The position numbers were made by a program, and so were the translations under genes. A model generated the notes under the pieces. It was not told where the DNA came from. It saw only the letters and a program-made list of their open reading frames with translations, and ran no database searches. From Erythroxylum novogranatense (taxonomy: Eukaryota > Streptophyta > Magnoliopsida > Malpighiales > Erythroxylaceae), in the NCBI GenBank assembly GCA_029891385.1, contig CM057227.1, positions 64,295,567-64,359,566 of the forward strand: DNA of 64,000 nucleotides. The letters are read 5' to 3'. This document shows positions 1 through 12,577 of this stretch, piece after piece (position 1 is the stretch's first letter; every line of letters begins with the position of its first letter).

Positions 1-88
1 CATTCAAGATTGAAGAGCAAATATATGGTAGAGCATTGCATTGTTTGAATTTATGAGAGTTAAACACATATGAGCCTTAAACACTTTG
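1..88 (+). mobile_element. Athila-like element fragment, left piece
   Basis: This short piece is continuous with 4,511 onward once the solo LTR at 89-4,505 and one copy of the CTTTG duplication are set aside. It reads into the typical non-coding tail between the last Athila open frame and the polypurine tract. No coding sequence can be supported in 88 bases. The assignment rests on the downstream context, not on this piece alone. Confidence 0.5.
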
Positions 89-3000
89 TGTTGGATCCCG
101 TTTCCGGAACCCAACTTCTTACACTGAACACTCATAACCACTCTTGAAGCGGAATGAAAATCGAAAACCAAAGCGATTGAAACGAAACAAATGCGAAGCT
201 AAAAGGATCGAATACAAATGAAATCAATGATTCAAATCGAACGTAAATGTGGAAACATATACGAAGCGATTTTGAATCGGATTATCGAATAACAAACCAG
301 CAAAACAGATACGGATCGAATCTAATTGGGAATCAAAACATGCAAATGAAAAGAAATCAAATAGCATTACAAGTGTCCGACATCTGGGAATAATTATCTT
401 AAGGAAGCGTTGCGTTGGATACCTTATACTTGACCTATACAAACCGGTATTATTTTTTTTTGTTTTTCTCTTTTCCATCTGACACATCTTTTCAAATCTC
501 ATATTAATCAAAGCAATGTAATCTCCCCTTTGGAAATTTCATCCTTAATCAGACTCAATTTACTCGGCATCTCTTAATCATGCATATTTCAATATCATCT
601 TTAACAAAAATCTTATTCTCACATTAAAATTTGTACACTAATACACGTATCCATATGCTATCTTATAAAAATCGGGCAGCATAACGGCTGCACAAGAACA
701 AAACCCAAACCTGCAAGGTATGAAAAACTCACTTCTATAACTTTCAACCAATCACACATACATCATATCTACCGGATCCTCCGTTTGGGATCTCAGCAAA
801 CACAATCTTATTTCTAATTCTTTTTCCAGTCATTTTTCATATCCAATTCATATTCATCACATTCAAACTCATATACAATTTTCATTAACTCATATACAAA
901 AATAATGCTTCCATCAAACCTAAAACCAATCGCATTTAGAAACCATCACAAATTATATCCCATCGTCAAACACATTTATCCATATCTATATATATATCTA
1001 TGCCAATTACATTCATAACTCAATTCAATTTGTGTACAAAACCAATTTGCACACTCCATATCCATACACATTTTCCAATTCCACAACTCAAATTCTTATA
1101 CAAAATTATAATCCAAAATACATCATGAACTAACTGCTTACAATACTCTAATGGCATTTCAAGCCATACCCTAATACCAATACTCATAAACTAAAATACA
1201 CAATTTACAAACACATGCACAAATACTGATTTCTTGACGTCTTTCATCCGATCTCCTACTCGAATACCTGGAGATGGGGATGAAAGGGGGGTGAGCTCGG
1301 AAGCTCGTTGATAACATGTTCATCTATCAAATGATAAGAAAAAATATTTTTAAACCTTAATTTTAGTTGATCGAAAACAGCGAAGGTTTATTTCTCAAAA
1401 ACTTCACAATTTCAAAATCTTTCATAAACATTTACAAACAGTTTTGCATGACTCTCATAGTTGAAAATCCCAATTTCTCATTTGTCGAAATTTCAAACCA
1501 TTGACAACATGAAATGCATCACATATAAATGCAGCACATTCTAAACAAAGCAAAACACTTAACACATCAAACGGTTTGGGTCGGTCCATAAAACAGGAAG
1601 TACTGCACATTTCCGCAAAGTGGTCCTGTGCAGCTATGAACACATGGGGAGCCCGAAAACGAAGCTCCTATGCCACTAGCGGGTAGCCGGAAGAAGGCTT
1701 TTAAAAATGAGACTAGTGCACTGACTCCACATGAGGGACCTAACCAAACCCATGTAACACGTAATAATGCTTGAAAGATAATTTACCCGAAGGCATATAT
1801 CGAATTTGTACTTTTCATGTCATCTCACTTTCAACATAATGTCTATAATTCACAATATCACACAAGTTCACATTATCAAATTATCAATCAATTTAACACA
1901 ATGAAATCACATGAGTATTTCAAATCTATCAATTTATTCAAGAATCCATTGAATAAACAATTTAAGTCAATTATGGAAACTTATCCAAACCATTGTAGAT
2001 TTTTTTTCGTAAATCATTTGGAAACAATGACTTTAACGATTTATAAATCATTCTAAAACAATTGATTCAATCATTTGTAAAACAATAGTTTATAAAACTA
2101 ACACTTATAGTTAGCCTATAATTTGAAAGATAACCACATTACCCACCTCTTATCCATGCTTGGAGTTGAATAGAGCTTCTATTTCTCCAATCCTTTCTTG
2201 AATTTGCCCCAATTCAAATCACAACCCTAATTAAGTCAACCATCCAAAATTAAACATAACCCAATGCATAATCACTAAAATTAACTTCATAATTAACAAA
2301 CCCATATCCATCTTAAGCCAAAACAACCAAAAACTCACTAAAAACTCAAAGATCAAAACTTAGCTCTTACCTTTATCTTCTTAAATTTCGAAAATTGCTT
2401 GGCTCAAGATGAAACTCTCTTCTCCTACCCTCTTTTTCCTTCATGAATCAATGAAAAACCAAGCTTGAAACCCTAAAAAATCCAAAACCCTATCTCTTCT
2501 TCCTCCTCTCCTTCTTCTCCACGATATCTCCCTCTTCTCTCCTCTCTCTTTATTTTCTTTCTTTCATTTTCGTGTATTGTAGCCTTCAAAATGACAACTA
2601 CTCTCTTAAATATGCCATGTCATTAAAAATGGGTGACTAATGACCATAATACCCCTCCATGTTAGGCTAAACTCTTAAGTCTTTAAGTGGACTTCCAAAA
2701 CTACCCCTAAAATTTATCCTACTTTAGGACATTGTTTTCACCCTCAAAAAGAAGGAATTAGTCAAAACTTCCTTCTATAGAATTGTTTCTCTATGTCTTA
2801 ATTTCATAATGCCTCAAAAATCATCCAATTCGGAGCACTACATCAAAAGTTATAGTCTAAACATGTCGGACATATCATCCTACTAACACATTTTCTAGCA
2901 ATTCATTTCCTTCCACAAATAGACATTCTTAAAAGCTAAATTGAATTTTAATTTTTTCATATGACTTGTAGCCCCATGTCTTAATTTTATTTACCCTCAA

Positions 3001-4505
3001 ACATCGCTTCAATCGAGTCTCCACAGATCCTGAATTTCACAAAATACTAAACTATGTTCAGAAACTTTCCTGTCTCACTTTGATTCAAATAATCTTGCTC
3101 AATTAAATCTCTAAAAATTCATAATTTTCCATAAAAATGAAATTAATTGTCTTAGAAATCCAACGCTTCGAGAACCAAGTTATTCGGATGTCGGACGGAA
3201 AAGATATAAGCAAATGATTTGACAAAGTCGGATGAGGAAGGAAATTAGCAAGATCCGAATGAAACAAATCATTCCGATTATCATATGATTCAATCAAACT
3301 CTTTCAATTCAACTCCAATTGATACAAATTTTCATGGAGAGAAGGATACATGTGTTAGGAATTCAATGCTTCAAGAATTGCCTCAATCCGAGGTTGGATG
3401 AGTGAGTTATGATCAAAACAATTCAACATGTTCAAACCCTAAATTGATTTGAAACTCTTTTGACGCAAATGCTATAACTTTCAATCTAGAGATCAAATTG
3501 CTTTCGTTCTTGGACCATTTGAAATTGTACTTCGAGATCTACAACTCGTATGAAGACTAAAAAGTCCGATTCAGCCTCTAAAATGGTCTAAATCACGTTT
3601 TTCACCAGTTAACCCGTGGCTGTCCGTTTAACGGACACATACGGCCCAAAATGTATCAAACCATCCGAGAATATCCGTGAAACGGACATCCATGTCCATC
3701 TAACAGACATGAGCAAAGGAAGGGGTCCTTTTAACCCAAGGCTGTCCGTTAAACGGACTTCCATGTCCGTTTAACAGACATGCGATTTCAAAAACCCCCT
3801 TCAAACCTTTTTCCAATGCTTCTTACATCCAAACTAACATCATATACACTTATAATCTTCACGTATTTACTTATTCAAATGCCTAACTCTTCATAATAAT
3901 CGAAACAACTAATTCAATATCACAATCTTCTCAAAACTCAACTAAATTGGTTCATCAAAACCTCAAATTTCAAACATTCATCAAAGTTGTCACTGATATA
4001 AATCTTATATAACATCATAACTTGTATCAACTATAACTCTTAACTCCGATCTCAAAAACTTGCATACTTGGTATCATTGGAAAGATGGATGAACAAACTA
4101 CAACTTCGAAGAAGGTAACTTTGGTCAATTCTATTTCAATCATTCCTGAAATGCCCTTGAATCAACATATACATTTAACATTCATCCTAACTTCACTTTC
4201 TTAATTACACATCATTTATAACAATGCAACTATCATTTGGAATTTATCCAAATCTCAGCCTCAATTCATATGATTTCTTACATTTAATAGCATTATGTCA
4301 TTCACCAAGTTCCCCTCTTGCTTTTGCATAAGATCTCACATATATCACCCTAGTTCTTACTTAAGGATCCTCAACACATTATCCTTACATAAACCCATAT
4401 CTCATTAAGACACAAATAACATTTATAACACAATTTATACACCAACACATTCATTTACTTTCATATTCACATTTCTAATTTCCACTCAAGGTTCGGGGCC
4501 CAACA
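89..4505 (-). mobile_element. Solo LTR (4.4 kb) of a gypsy chromovirus-type element
   Basis: The segment starts TGTTGGATCCCG, ends GGCCCAACA and is flanked by an exact 5-bp duplication CTTTG (84-88 and 4,506-4,510). No internal domain, primer site or polypurine tract is present. It is therefore a solo LTR left by LTR-LTR recombination. Orientation is minus because its modules run the same way as those in the minus-strand chromovirus LTR at 13,959. In the sense direction it shows a donor-like GGTAAG (near 2,370), a second donor GGTGGGT (near 2,146) and an acceptor CTCCAG (near 1,268). A CpG-bearing palindrome cassette lies at 3,600-3,790. No reading frame in it is convincing. The 4.4-kb length is at the long end for plant LTRs. 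Confidence 0.88.
3600..3790. repeat. Palindrome cassette inside solo LTR
   Basis: Repeated copies of a 15-bp near-perfect palindrome GTCCGTTTAACGGAC occur at 3,622-3,636, 3,744-3,758 (central base A) and 3,765-3,779 (one mismatch), with a decayed copy near 3,674. The units alternate with ATGTCC or CATGTCC spacers. The block sits in the same part of the LTR as GC-rich palindromic blocks in the other gypsy LTRs of this window, but shares no sequence with them. Confidence 0.8.
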
Positions 4506-4510
4506 CTTTG

Positions 4511-4870
4511 AATGTTGGGGAGTATAACAATGAGAGGACCTATTGTTTTAACAAGGTGTAGTTTTCCTCTAAGTCTTATATGCTATCTTACTTGTTTCTT
4601 ACATTTAGAGTAAGTTTATTAATTTTATTGATTGAACGTCATATGTTCCTTTTCATCTATAATGCTTATGCTTCTTGATGTTTTTGGGAGTTGGGAGAAA
4701 AGTTATAACACTTAAGAAAAGTTTCCCCACAGTTACATACACATTTTCCTTTACTTTTGCATCCACACTAACTTTTTGCATGTCACGACTTTTCCTTAGT
4801 ATATTTCTTTTATCTTTCTTTCTTTTTCCTTACTTGAGGACAAGCAAGAGGTAATTCTGGGGGAATTTTA
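4511..4870 (+). mobile_element. Athila-like 3' non-coding tail and polypurine tract
   Basis: The segment holds the phrase GAGGACAAGCAAGAGG followed by a G-rich run TTCTGGGGGAAT. This is the arrangement found just before the 3' LTR in Athila-type plant gypsy elements (family knowledge). The likely polypurine tract is 4,855-4,866 and the LTR would begin with TG near 4,871. No open frame is supported. Upstream sequence is cut by the solo LTR insertion at 89-4,505. Confidence 0.6.
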
Positions 4871-5217
4871 TGCACTCATATTTTCTTATTTTTTATATTT
4901 TCTTATTTTTTATACTCTTACACTTAGTTTTTATTCTCATTTGATGTCTAAATCACGTGACTTACGTTAATTTTATCATTTCAAGTGTTTTAGGTATCAA
5001 GTGAGGAAAATTATGCTAAGCAAGAAGATTTAGGACTTTTAGATGTCATTTTCAGAATAAGGATGTCAAAATACCCCAAGGTGACTAAAGTTGCAAAAAT
5101 CCTAATCCTATTAGGATTAGGATTCCCCAAATCCTAATGTAATTAAGATTTCCTGTTTAGGAGAAAATCTAACAAAATGAGAATCAGGAGCTAAACCTGG
5201 CAAGGGATGGTGAAATC
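4871..5217 (+). mobile_element. Athila-like 3' LTR, piece 1 of 3
   Basis: This is the start of the LTR that follows the polypurine tract near 4,860. It begins TGCACTCATATTTTC and runs until the hAT insertion, whose duplication is 5,218-5,225. It contains nested AATCCTAATCC / GGATTAGGATT palindromes around 5,098-5,125. The same motif resumes at 13,705, so the two pieces were contiguous before the hAT inserted. No gene is present. Confidence 0.6.
5098..5126. repeat. AATCCTAATCC inverted repeat in Athila-like LTR
   Basis: AATCCTAATCCTA is followed at once by its complement TTAGGATTAGGATT, giving a long uninterrupted hairpin. A second arm pair (TAATCCT / AGGATTA) straddles 13,706-13,724. The hAT insertion target CTAATCCT is one of these arms. 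Confidence 0.8.
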
Positions 5218-5744
5218 CTAATCCTTAAGGGTGTTCATGGTAGGGTAACCTGATCCCTTCATAACTAATTTGAACCTGAACCTGAGCGTCAGGTTCGGCA
5301 ATTTCACAAACCTGAACCTGAACTTGAACCTAATGAACTTATAGGATCGATTAATATATTTTCAAGTTCAGTTCTCAAGGTAATCAAAACCTATTCATAT
5401 CAATATATATGACAAAAAATTATAAAAATATTTGGTGAAAACAAGTACAAATTATTCATAAAAGTATGCATATAAAATCCGTCAAAAATTAATCCACTAT
5501 GTTAAACCCAAACAAAGTAAAAATAAGCCAAACAATGTCTTATAAAAGATCCATACTAAAAAAAGAGAGAGATAAATTATTAAAAACTTATTCTTCAAAT
5601 AGGATGGTAGGATGATCCACTGTTACACATGAAGCCACATCTGTAGAAAATAAAGAATAAAAAGAGTTAGACTCGTTATTTTTTTTAATTGAAAAAATAA
5701 TTTTTTATTTATTTGTTTATTAAAACAAGGTAAAGTAAATTATA

Positions 5745-6304
5745 TTACCTGATTTAATTTTCTCAAGTTCTTCAAGTCTCTCTTCCACATAAAGAGAAGC
5801 TTATGATTTTCTCAACCAATCTTGTCCACAAACAAGAGCCTCCACCATCTTTGGAATAAGAGAGCTACAAAATGAATCAAGCACTCGACCTCCTGTACTA
5901 AAATTCGACTCATATGCAACAGTAGATATAAGTATAGCTAAAACATCTCGAGCCATTGAAGTAAGCACTGGATCCTTGTCAACTTCCATATCACTTGAAG
6001 CTTGAGATTGGACACTTGATTGTGTAACAGGAAAAGACATAGAGGATCGGTAAAAGTCAAACATCAAATCTAAAGTAATTTTTACTTTCCTACATAGCTG
6101 CTCAGATTTGACATCATCATATGCTTTACCAATCAAAAAGTTCACATACTTCAATTTGCAACGTGGATCGAGAACGGCAGCAATAATCAACATGTAGTTG
6201 ATATTAACATCTCCCCAATACTTATCATGCTTCTTCTTCTTCCTCAAAGCCATGTTCCTTACACTAAAATCACCAAGTACACATCTCTTTGATGTGTTAC
6301 ACAA
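5745..6304 (-). pseudogene. hAT transposase remnant, C-terminal dimerization domain
   Basis: The 167-residue frame (5,801-6,304) matches the C-terminal part of plant BED-type hAT transposases of the RICESLEEPER/DAYSLEEPER kind. Residues about 26-60 carry KHDKYWGD and ANVLDPR-like AAVLDPRCKLKY. Residues about 112-165 carry the hAT dimerization core: MARDVLAI, then STVAYESNFSTGGRVLD, then DWLR. The first 17 or so residues do not look like transposase. A stop at 5,801-5,803 interrupts it, but the same frame continues below with VEERLEELEKIKSG before an intron-like GT, so the stop is premature. The BED zinc finger and the RNase H-like catalytic domain are absent. In active relatives this domain mediates dimerization in the nucleus. 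Here it is non-functional. Confidence 0.85.
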
Positions 6305-7009
6305 ATTTTGTAATTTTTTTAATGATCAACCTTTTTATTCAATTACTTTCTAATAACATTTAAAACTTCATATATATTTAGATAATCAATTAGGTGGTAA
6401 AGATTTATGGTACGTAAGTAGAACACCTGACTCTTATGTCTCATAACATATAAAGCTTGCAAGAAATAGAAATGATCACAAGTAACCGGTTAAAAACACT
6501 TAGGTTATTTCTTAAAATTAAAAATTAAAATACCTGAAATGCAACAAATGGAATGCAGTGAGTCAAATAACCGGTAAAAAGCAAAGAAACATCCATCAAG
6601 GCAGTCCCCTATAAGAGCCTTGAAATTAATAGATCCCATACAAAAAGAATGCGACTGCTACTCTAAAAACAATTGTAAAACGAGTAACAAGTAGTCCGGT
6701 TCTAATTTCTTCAAAATCATAAAATATAGAGGAAACATAACATGGAGGAATCAGACTTGAGGGTATTCTGCCATCTTTGATTTTGATTATGGCATTTTGG
6801 AAGGAGAAGATACCAGATTTACAATAAGTTAACAAACATTTTGTGCTTAAACTAGTGACCCAAAGATCAATCACTAAATCATTTTAATCAAAGATGCAAC
6901 AATCCATATATGCAAACCAATTGCAAACAAATCATATAAAAAAATCCATCATTTGCAAATTAAAGATATTCACCTAAAAACATTCACGAACACAAAGGAA
7001 AAGATCTTA

Positions 7010-7310
7010 TCTGCAATGTTCCCCTCTAATAATTGATCTTGACAAATTTGCAACATTCCCCTCTAATAAATGCTCTTCTAGACAAATCTGCAACATTCCC
7101 CTTAACATTGAATCATCTTGAAAGTAAGACATTGATCTTCTACATTTTTTAACATTCCCCTCTAAGAAGTGATCTTCTTGACAAATCTACAACTTTCCAC
7201 TTCCCATTGAACTGTCTTGAGAGTAAGACATTGAGTAGATAAAGCCTATCTTCTACATTTCCAAAGTAAGATCCATCTCCATAAAGCTTTTAACCTATAC
7301 ATTTCCAAAT
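7010..7310. repeat. Degenerate repeats inside hAT element
   Basis: A phrase of the form CAACATTCCCCTCTAATAA...ATCTTCTTGACAAATC recurs four to five times with irregular spacing, alternating with GAGTAAGACATTGA phrases. The copies are diverged and non-coding. Their origin is unknown. They may be captured intronic sequence or internal amplification. Confidence 0.55.
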
Positions 7311-7599
7311 TAAGAAACCATCTCTAGACAACTTGTATAGCAATAAAGAAGATGAGGAAGAGCAACAGCAAGTCACACAGCAGCGATACTAGACTAAAAG
7401 TGAATGCACCACATCTAATCACTTGCAACGAACATTACCGCAATAAAAGTAACCTGTTGCAGAGCTACTTATAGATGAATGAAACATAAATCCATCACCA
7501 CGAACAAATCATAAATCCCAATATCCTATTGTCGTCCACGCCGTATAAACCAGAATTAGAACACAAAAGTAAATAATTAAAATCCCATCAAAAACTCAC

Positions 7600-7737
7600 C
7601 TAATAAGTAAAGAACCCAGCCAATGATGAGCTCTCCAATAATTAGGATCCAACCTTACTACCTCCTCACACTCTCTCATAGCCTCCACAAATTTCCCTAA
7701 ACTCATCAACGCAAATACACCAGTACTGTACAGAAAA
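7600..7737 (-). pseudogene. Captured TPR-protein exon fragment with splice donor
   Basis: On the minus strand this stretch translates without a stop for about 45 residues. The product reads as one tetratricopeptide repeat: LMSLGKFVEAMRECEEVV followed by RLDPNYWRAHHWLGSLLIR. It has the helix-A/helix-B spacing and the LDPNY turn of TPRs. The wording is closest to plant TPR-thioredoxin-like (TTL) proteins from memory, not from a search. It ends exactly at AG|GTGAGT (exon end 7,600), a consensus 5' splice donor. Upstream in the sense direction lies TTTCAG (near 7,738), a usable acceptor. It is therefore an exon with both flanking intron edges, copied from genomic DNA rather than from mRNA. It lies inside the hAT ends and resembles the gene-fragment capture seen in Pack-type transposons. 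Confidence 0.65.
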
Positions 7738-8249
7738 CTGAAATTTAGAAGTGACACTCTTCCCTACTTCTATGTAAGATACTAAAACATGTGTGAGTGA
7801 AAGATAGTTATAGTCCTCAACCACCACTCTTCAAGATACACAGTAAGGTCAACGTACTCCCAATGCAAGCTAACTAGACTGCACCTCCAAGCTCCAGTTG
7901 CTAACATTTGAACATAACATAGTCAACTTTCATTTAACTACTCTGCAATCACTATGATAGTGTTTGGTATAAATGAAAAGCAACGAAAGAAGAATTTCTG
8001 TAAAGCCGAAGTTATGATGTTTTTCTTTCTTTAAAGTCAAAACAAAATAACTCATTCATTGGGTTATTGGCAGCACAAAATCAGTAAGATATAAGCTTTG
8101 AATACTTCCTAAGTTCCTATGTAAAAAACCAATTGAGCAAGTTCAGAAGCAGCTCACTCTGTCTAATAAAATACTAGGCTTAGTGCATTAAGTTCCAACT
8201 TAAAGTTGACTAGCCAGTGCTATAGATTTTTACATAAACCGATTAAAGG

Positions 8250-8415
8250 AGCTAGCTCAGTTCTACCACTTTGAAGGCGAAAAGACAGATCTAAAAGACT
8301 TCTACTCTGTATAGTGCATAACGTGTCACAACTTGAAGGTGAAAAGACATCTAAATATATTATATATGCATGGAGCCATGGACGTGTCTACTCTGTAACC
8401 TGCATAACGTCTCAC
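8250..8415. repeat. Small imperfect duplication in hAT interior
   Basis: Two phrases recur in the same order. GAAGGCGAAAAGACAGATCT is followed by a GAAGGTGAAAAGACATCT copy. TCTACTCTGTA...TGCATAACGTGTCAC is followed by a second TCTACTCTGTA...TGCATAACGTCTCAC. This points to a short tandem duplication with later small changes. It is non-coding. The rest of 6,310-8,560 shows no gene other than the TPR fragment. Confidence 0.55.
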
Positions 8416-8571
8416 CTCACGATCTCAGTTCATCATGTTCACATGTCATCAATTGGTATGGTAATACATTTTTTATGGTTTTGTTTCTTATTTACAAAGC
8501 TACGGTAATACTAATACATCCTCAAAGTAATGTTATTTCCACTTACCCTTGATCACCCGAGAGAGAGTCGC

Positions 8572-11500
8572 TGTAAAGCTCCCTTACCACAGGGTACACA
8601 CCGGAACACCCGTAGATCATTCCAACACATATCCTACGATAAGGGTGAGCTACGAACAATCACTGTTGTACTTCACATGGCATCATAATAATAAAACATC
8701 AGTATAAAATCACAATTTTTTTGAACCAAATTGTTCCTCATTTCATTTCACCAAAATTAGAAGTGTATGCATCTATCAGCGATTACTGTCTATACATCAC
8801 TCCAAAAACTTAGTACAACATGCTACATAAATAGAGAAAATACATCAGCTCTATCTAGGTTATCCCAAAAATCCCAGCTGACCGACCTGTGAGTCATGAC
8901 TTCTCTTGCCAACACGATCTACACGGCAGGAAAAGTCCATCTGGAGTTAGGAGTCTACTCTCCGTCCTGAAAAATCATCGATGGTTCACTCAATTCATGT
9001 AACAATCAAGCATATCATAGTTATTTCCTAATTTCACATACATCAGAAGTACCACATTTCATTTTCACACGAGGATAAGGAATTTTTACCTTTCACTCAA
9101 CCAAACAGATTAAAATAAATGCATATAAAATGCGCATATGACACTTTTCCAATTTATTTCGTTGTTGTGACCCAGCGCCTGAACTATCCCAATATGGGCG
9201 CATTAATCGTTGAGCCTGAGGCTCTGAATCACTGTGGGGCTCGAAGCCCGAATACGATCATTGAGCTTGTAGCTTTCGGTGGCTGCTCCGGTCACAACTG
9301 CCATTATCTGATCATGCATTCATGCATGGAATGCACATGTCATAATTAAGCGGTATATACATCATAATCAATACATGTGTCACAATTTATCACATCTCAA
9401 GCAATTAGTTCACAAAATTACATTCAAGTAGCACTTCTATATCATAGCTCCCCAATACATCGGACCTTCTGTTCGGAATCCACAATCAGAAACAATTCTC
9501 AAACCCACCATTATTCACCACAGTATTCTAAGCAAATAATAATTGAGAGAACCGTCTAGGTCACTCACCAATAGCTTCCGAGCTAATGCCTGGAAGTCTC
9601 GGCAATGTCTGTGGGTTGACGTTCCAAATGCGCCTCTATAAAAATTAAAATACACAAATATTTCTAAGTATACAATCAGAAATGTTTAATAATGCACATG
9701 GAGAAATTAAAATGTGTACAATGCATGTTCGTGACATTTCTAGCATTATTCCCAAAATTCTCATCATAAAAATTTTCCTCTAAATTTTAGAAATTCAAAG
9801 ACACCAAAATCACTCAATTCGGACCTCTATAGGTCCAATTATTGATAAAACACGAACTAGAAAAATAATTACCTGGTCCCCTCACTTTGACCTAATCAAT
9901 CCATGTCAATTTCATTTCTAAAAATTCACAATTTCACATAGAAATGAAATTAAATATTTCACGAATCCGATGCCTCGAGAATCAGGTCAATCGGAGGTCG
10001 GATGGAAAAGTTATTCACAAAAGAATGAAATTAGGTCAAAATAAATAAAAAAATAAAAAAAATAAAAAAATAAAAAAAAAATGGGCTGAGTGCATGTGAG
10101 GGCGTCCTTGCCCTCGCGACCTCGCGAGGGCAAGCTTTCCGTTCACCCTCGCGAGGAGCGAGCTTCCGCCTTTCATTTTCATTTTTTTTAAACAATTTTT
10201 TTCAAAACCACTTATTTCTTTCTCTCCTTTCACAAAACCTATCTTTTCACACAAGTGTCCAAAAATCACAAATGGGGGCTCATTAGAAAGATCACAGAGA
10301 ACCGTACAAGTTCCATGAAGGACTCACAAACCAATTTCACCCCTAAGGGTGTCAAAAATGCAATCATAGTTTCTGCCTAATCACAAATTTTCCAAAACAG
10401 TGCAACATTTTTCTAAAAATCATATCTTCCCATTCCCTTTGCCAAAAATTTCAAGTTGTATATCAATCGAAAGAGCAAAACATATTCTACAACTTTCATG
10501 AATAACTTGGAAGCAAATGCAACCTCTAAACAGGTCAATTTCTCAACCAAATTTTTGCCCAACATATGTCACCCTAACAGTACCACAATCTTCTAAAAAT
10601 CATAACTCCATATCCCATTGTCCAAAAATTCCATGCTTTATATAAATGAAAAGATCAGAAAACATGATACAATTCCCATGAAGGACTTAGAATCAAATTC
10701 CACCTCTAACTAGGTCAAATTCTCCCATGATTGTGGCTGCCCTGTTAAAGATTGTTAAATCAAAATATCACCTAAACCATATCCATACTTTAAAAATCCA
10801 TAACTTACAATTCTTACATCCAAAATTAGCATATTATAACTCATTACAAAGCTAAGACATTCCTATATAACTTTCCATAAGATCACTTGAGCTAATTTAA
10901 ACCATAACAGTCCAGAATTAGCTTCAAAGCACAGTAATCACAAAACCCATACTTAGAAACGTTTCACACCCAAAGAACATTAATACATGAATTACCATCT
11001 AAAAGTTAACAAGTCATAACTTTCAACCTCAAAATCGAAAAATGTCATACTTAGTGGCGATAGAAATCTAACAAGAAAATCTTCAACTTTCATGAAGATT
11101 AATTTCACAAAATCTATCTACTTTATCCTAGAAAAATTCCCCAAAGTTTCAGGTCTTCAATGTTAGAATCATAAACATGGCACTATTCACCCTACACATA
11201 TTGCCCACTTTCAAGGCAAAATTCAGAACCCTTCAAGCCACAATTGTATAGCACTTCCTTCATAAGAATTCTAACAAAACTTCTCAAGTTTAATTCAAGC
11301 TAAACCTCATCTCAATAGCATAACCATATGAAAAGTTATGACCAAAATATTGAAACATATACAAATCCAAATTTCCAGATTCTCAACCTAACTCAATTTC
11401 TACCTCTTCCATACCATTTCTAAATCAATTCTCACTCAATTTACTTCATAAATCCACCATAACTAAATTACAACCTCTCCTTGAACATTAGTCCACAAAT

Positions 11501-12577
11501 GGCAGCACACACACACAATCATCTTTCTTGAATAAACACTCATCTGATATCATTAAAATCAATCCAAAACACTTAATTCACCTATACTACATGACATATC
11601 ATTCATCCTCAATCAATCATAAATCAACCAAGGAAAATAACCTACCCATAGAATCAAAGCACAATCCCATGCAATTAGTTCACATAACACCACAATTAAT
11701 GCATTTAACTACCAATTGAGAACATAAAACACAACTCTTACCTATCAAGCTTCTAATTCTTCAATTCTTTAACTATACACCAAATCCTCTACTTCTCTTC
11801 ACCACCCACGTTCACCATCTTCATAAGGGGGAAGGTTTATGCTAGCCCATTTTAGGAGAGTTAAAGGAAGAGAAAGCAAAGTGGAAGGAGGAGGAAAAGA
11901 TGAGCAAACTCTAAAACACACCAAGAAGAGAAGAAGCTAAGAAGATGAGGGAAAAATCACTCAAGAATCACCTTTCACCCTTTCAAATAAGAAGTATCGT
12001 GGAAAGCTTCCAAAAGGTGAGGTTATTTAAATAAAAACTAAGTATAAGACCTAATTAGGCAAGTGACAAGTGTCACTTGCTACATGTCTTGTTTTTAGGC
12101 ACTTTTTTATTTCCTTTCCAATAACAATGCAATTTCTACTCCAATCTTTCCCCAAAATTCCAATGACTCAAATCAATAATTCCTAAAATCATGTATCTAA
12201 TTTCTAGTGCCATTGGACAGTAATTTTTACTATCGGTAACCAGTCAGTTTGTCATTTGGCATTTTTTCTAGTCCGGAAAAGTACCCCGAAAATTTTCAAA
12301 ATTTTTTCTAAAATTCTTCAAAAATTCAAAACACACAAGGTCCCACTCCAATGAAATTTTCAAGCACAAAAATCACATTTTTCACAATAATCACATTTAT
12401 AGACATATATACCGAGAAATGTCATGAATGCATGTACAGTTATATGCATATACAAAAATTACTATTCATGTGTAGGTGTAGGCCATATTATGCATGAACA
12501 TGTCGAGACAAGGTTACACACTCATAACCCGTCCCAAACAACTATTTTACCCTTCCCATCGGTGATGGGATGTTACA
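8572..12577 (-). mobile_element. Solo LTR (4.0 kb) of a gypsy chromovirus-type element inside hAT
   Basis: In the sense (minus) direction it begins TGTAACATCCCATC and ends GGGAGCTTTACA. It has an exact 5-bp duplication GTCGC on both sides (8,567-8,571 and 12,578-12,582). Length and module order match the LTRs of the LARD element at 20,718. Shared modules include an AGGGTAAAATAGT phrase near the start, a donor-like ATAGGTAAGAG near 11,741, a 67-nt segment between TATAG (9,636) and GGTGAGTGACC (9,568), and an acceptor-like ATTTTTCAGG (8,967). A 13-bp perfect palindrome cassette lies at 10,083-10,170. No internal domain remains. Confidence 0.9.
10083..10170. repeat. GC-rich palindrome cassette in solo LTR
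   Basis: A perfect 13-bp stem CTTGCCCTCGCGA / TCGCGAGGGCAAG (10,107-10,119 and 10,122-10,134) with a 2-base loop is followed by another CCCTCGCGAGGAGCGAG stretch. It is an abrupt GC-rich island inside a roughly 70 percent AT LTR. An A-rich run (10,040-10,080) precedes it. Confidence 0.8.

Noticed and set aside
6626..6874. 82-residue frame inside the hAT element
   Set aside because: No recognisable motif. It could be another captured fragment, but without a search this cannot be supported.
9119..9349. 76-residue plus-strand frame in a solo LTR
   Set aside because: It lies antisense within the hairpin-rich LTR section. The same section in related LTRs is non-coding.
10036..10269. 77-residue frame ending in a run of Phe codons
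   Set aside because: It is produced by the A-rich tract 10,040-10,080 and the palindrome cassette in a solo LTR. There is no evidence of coding.
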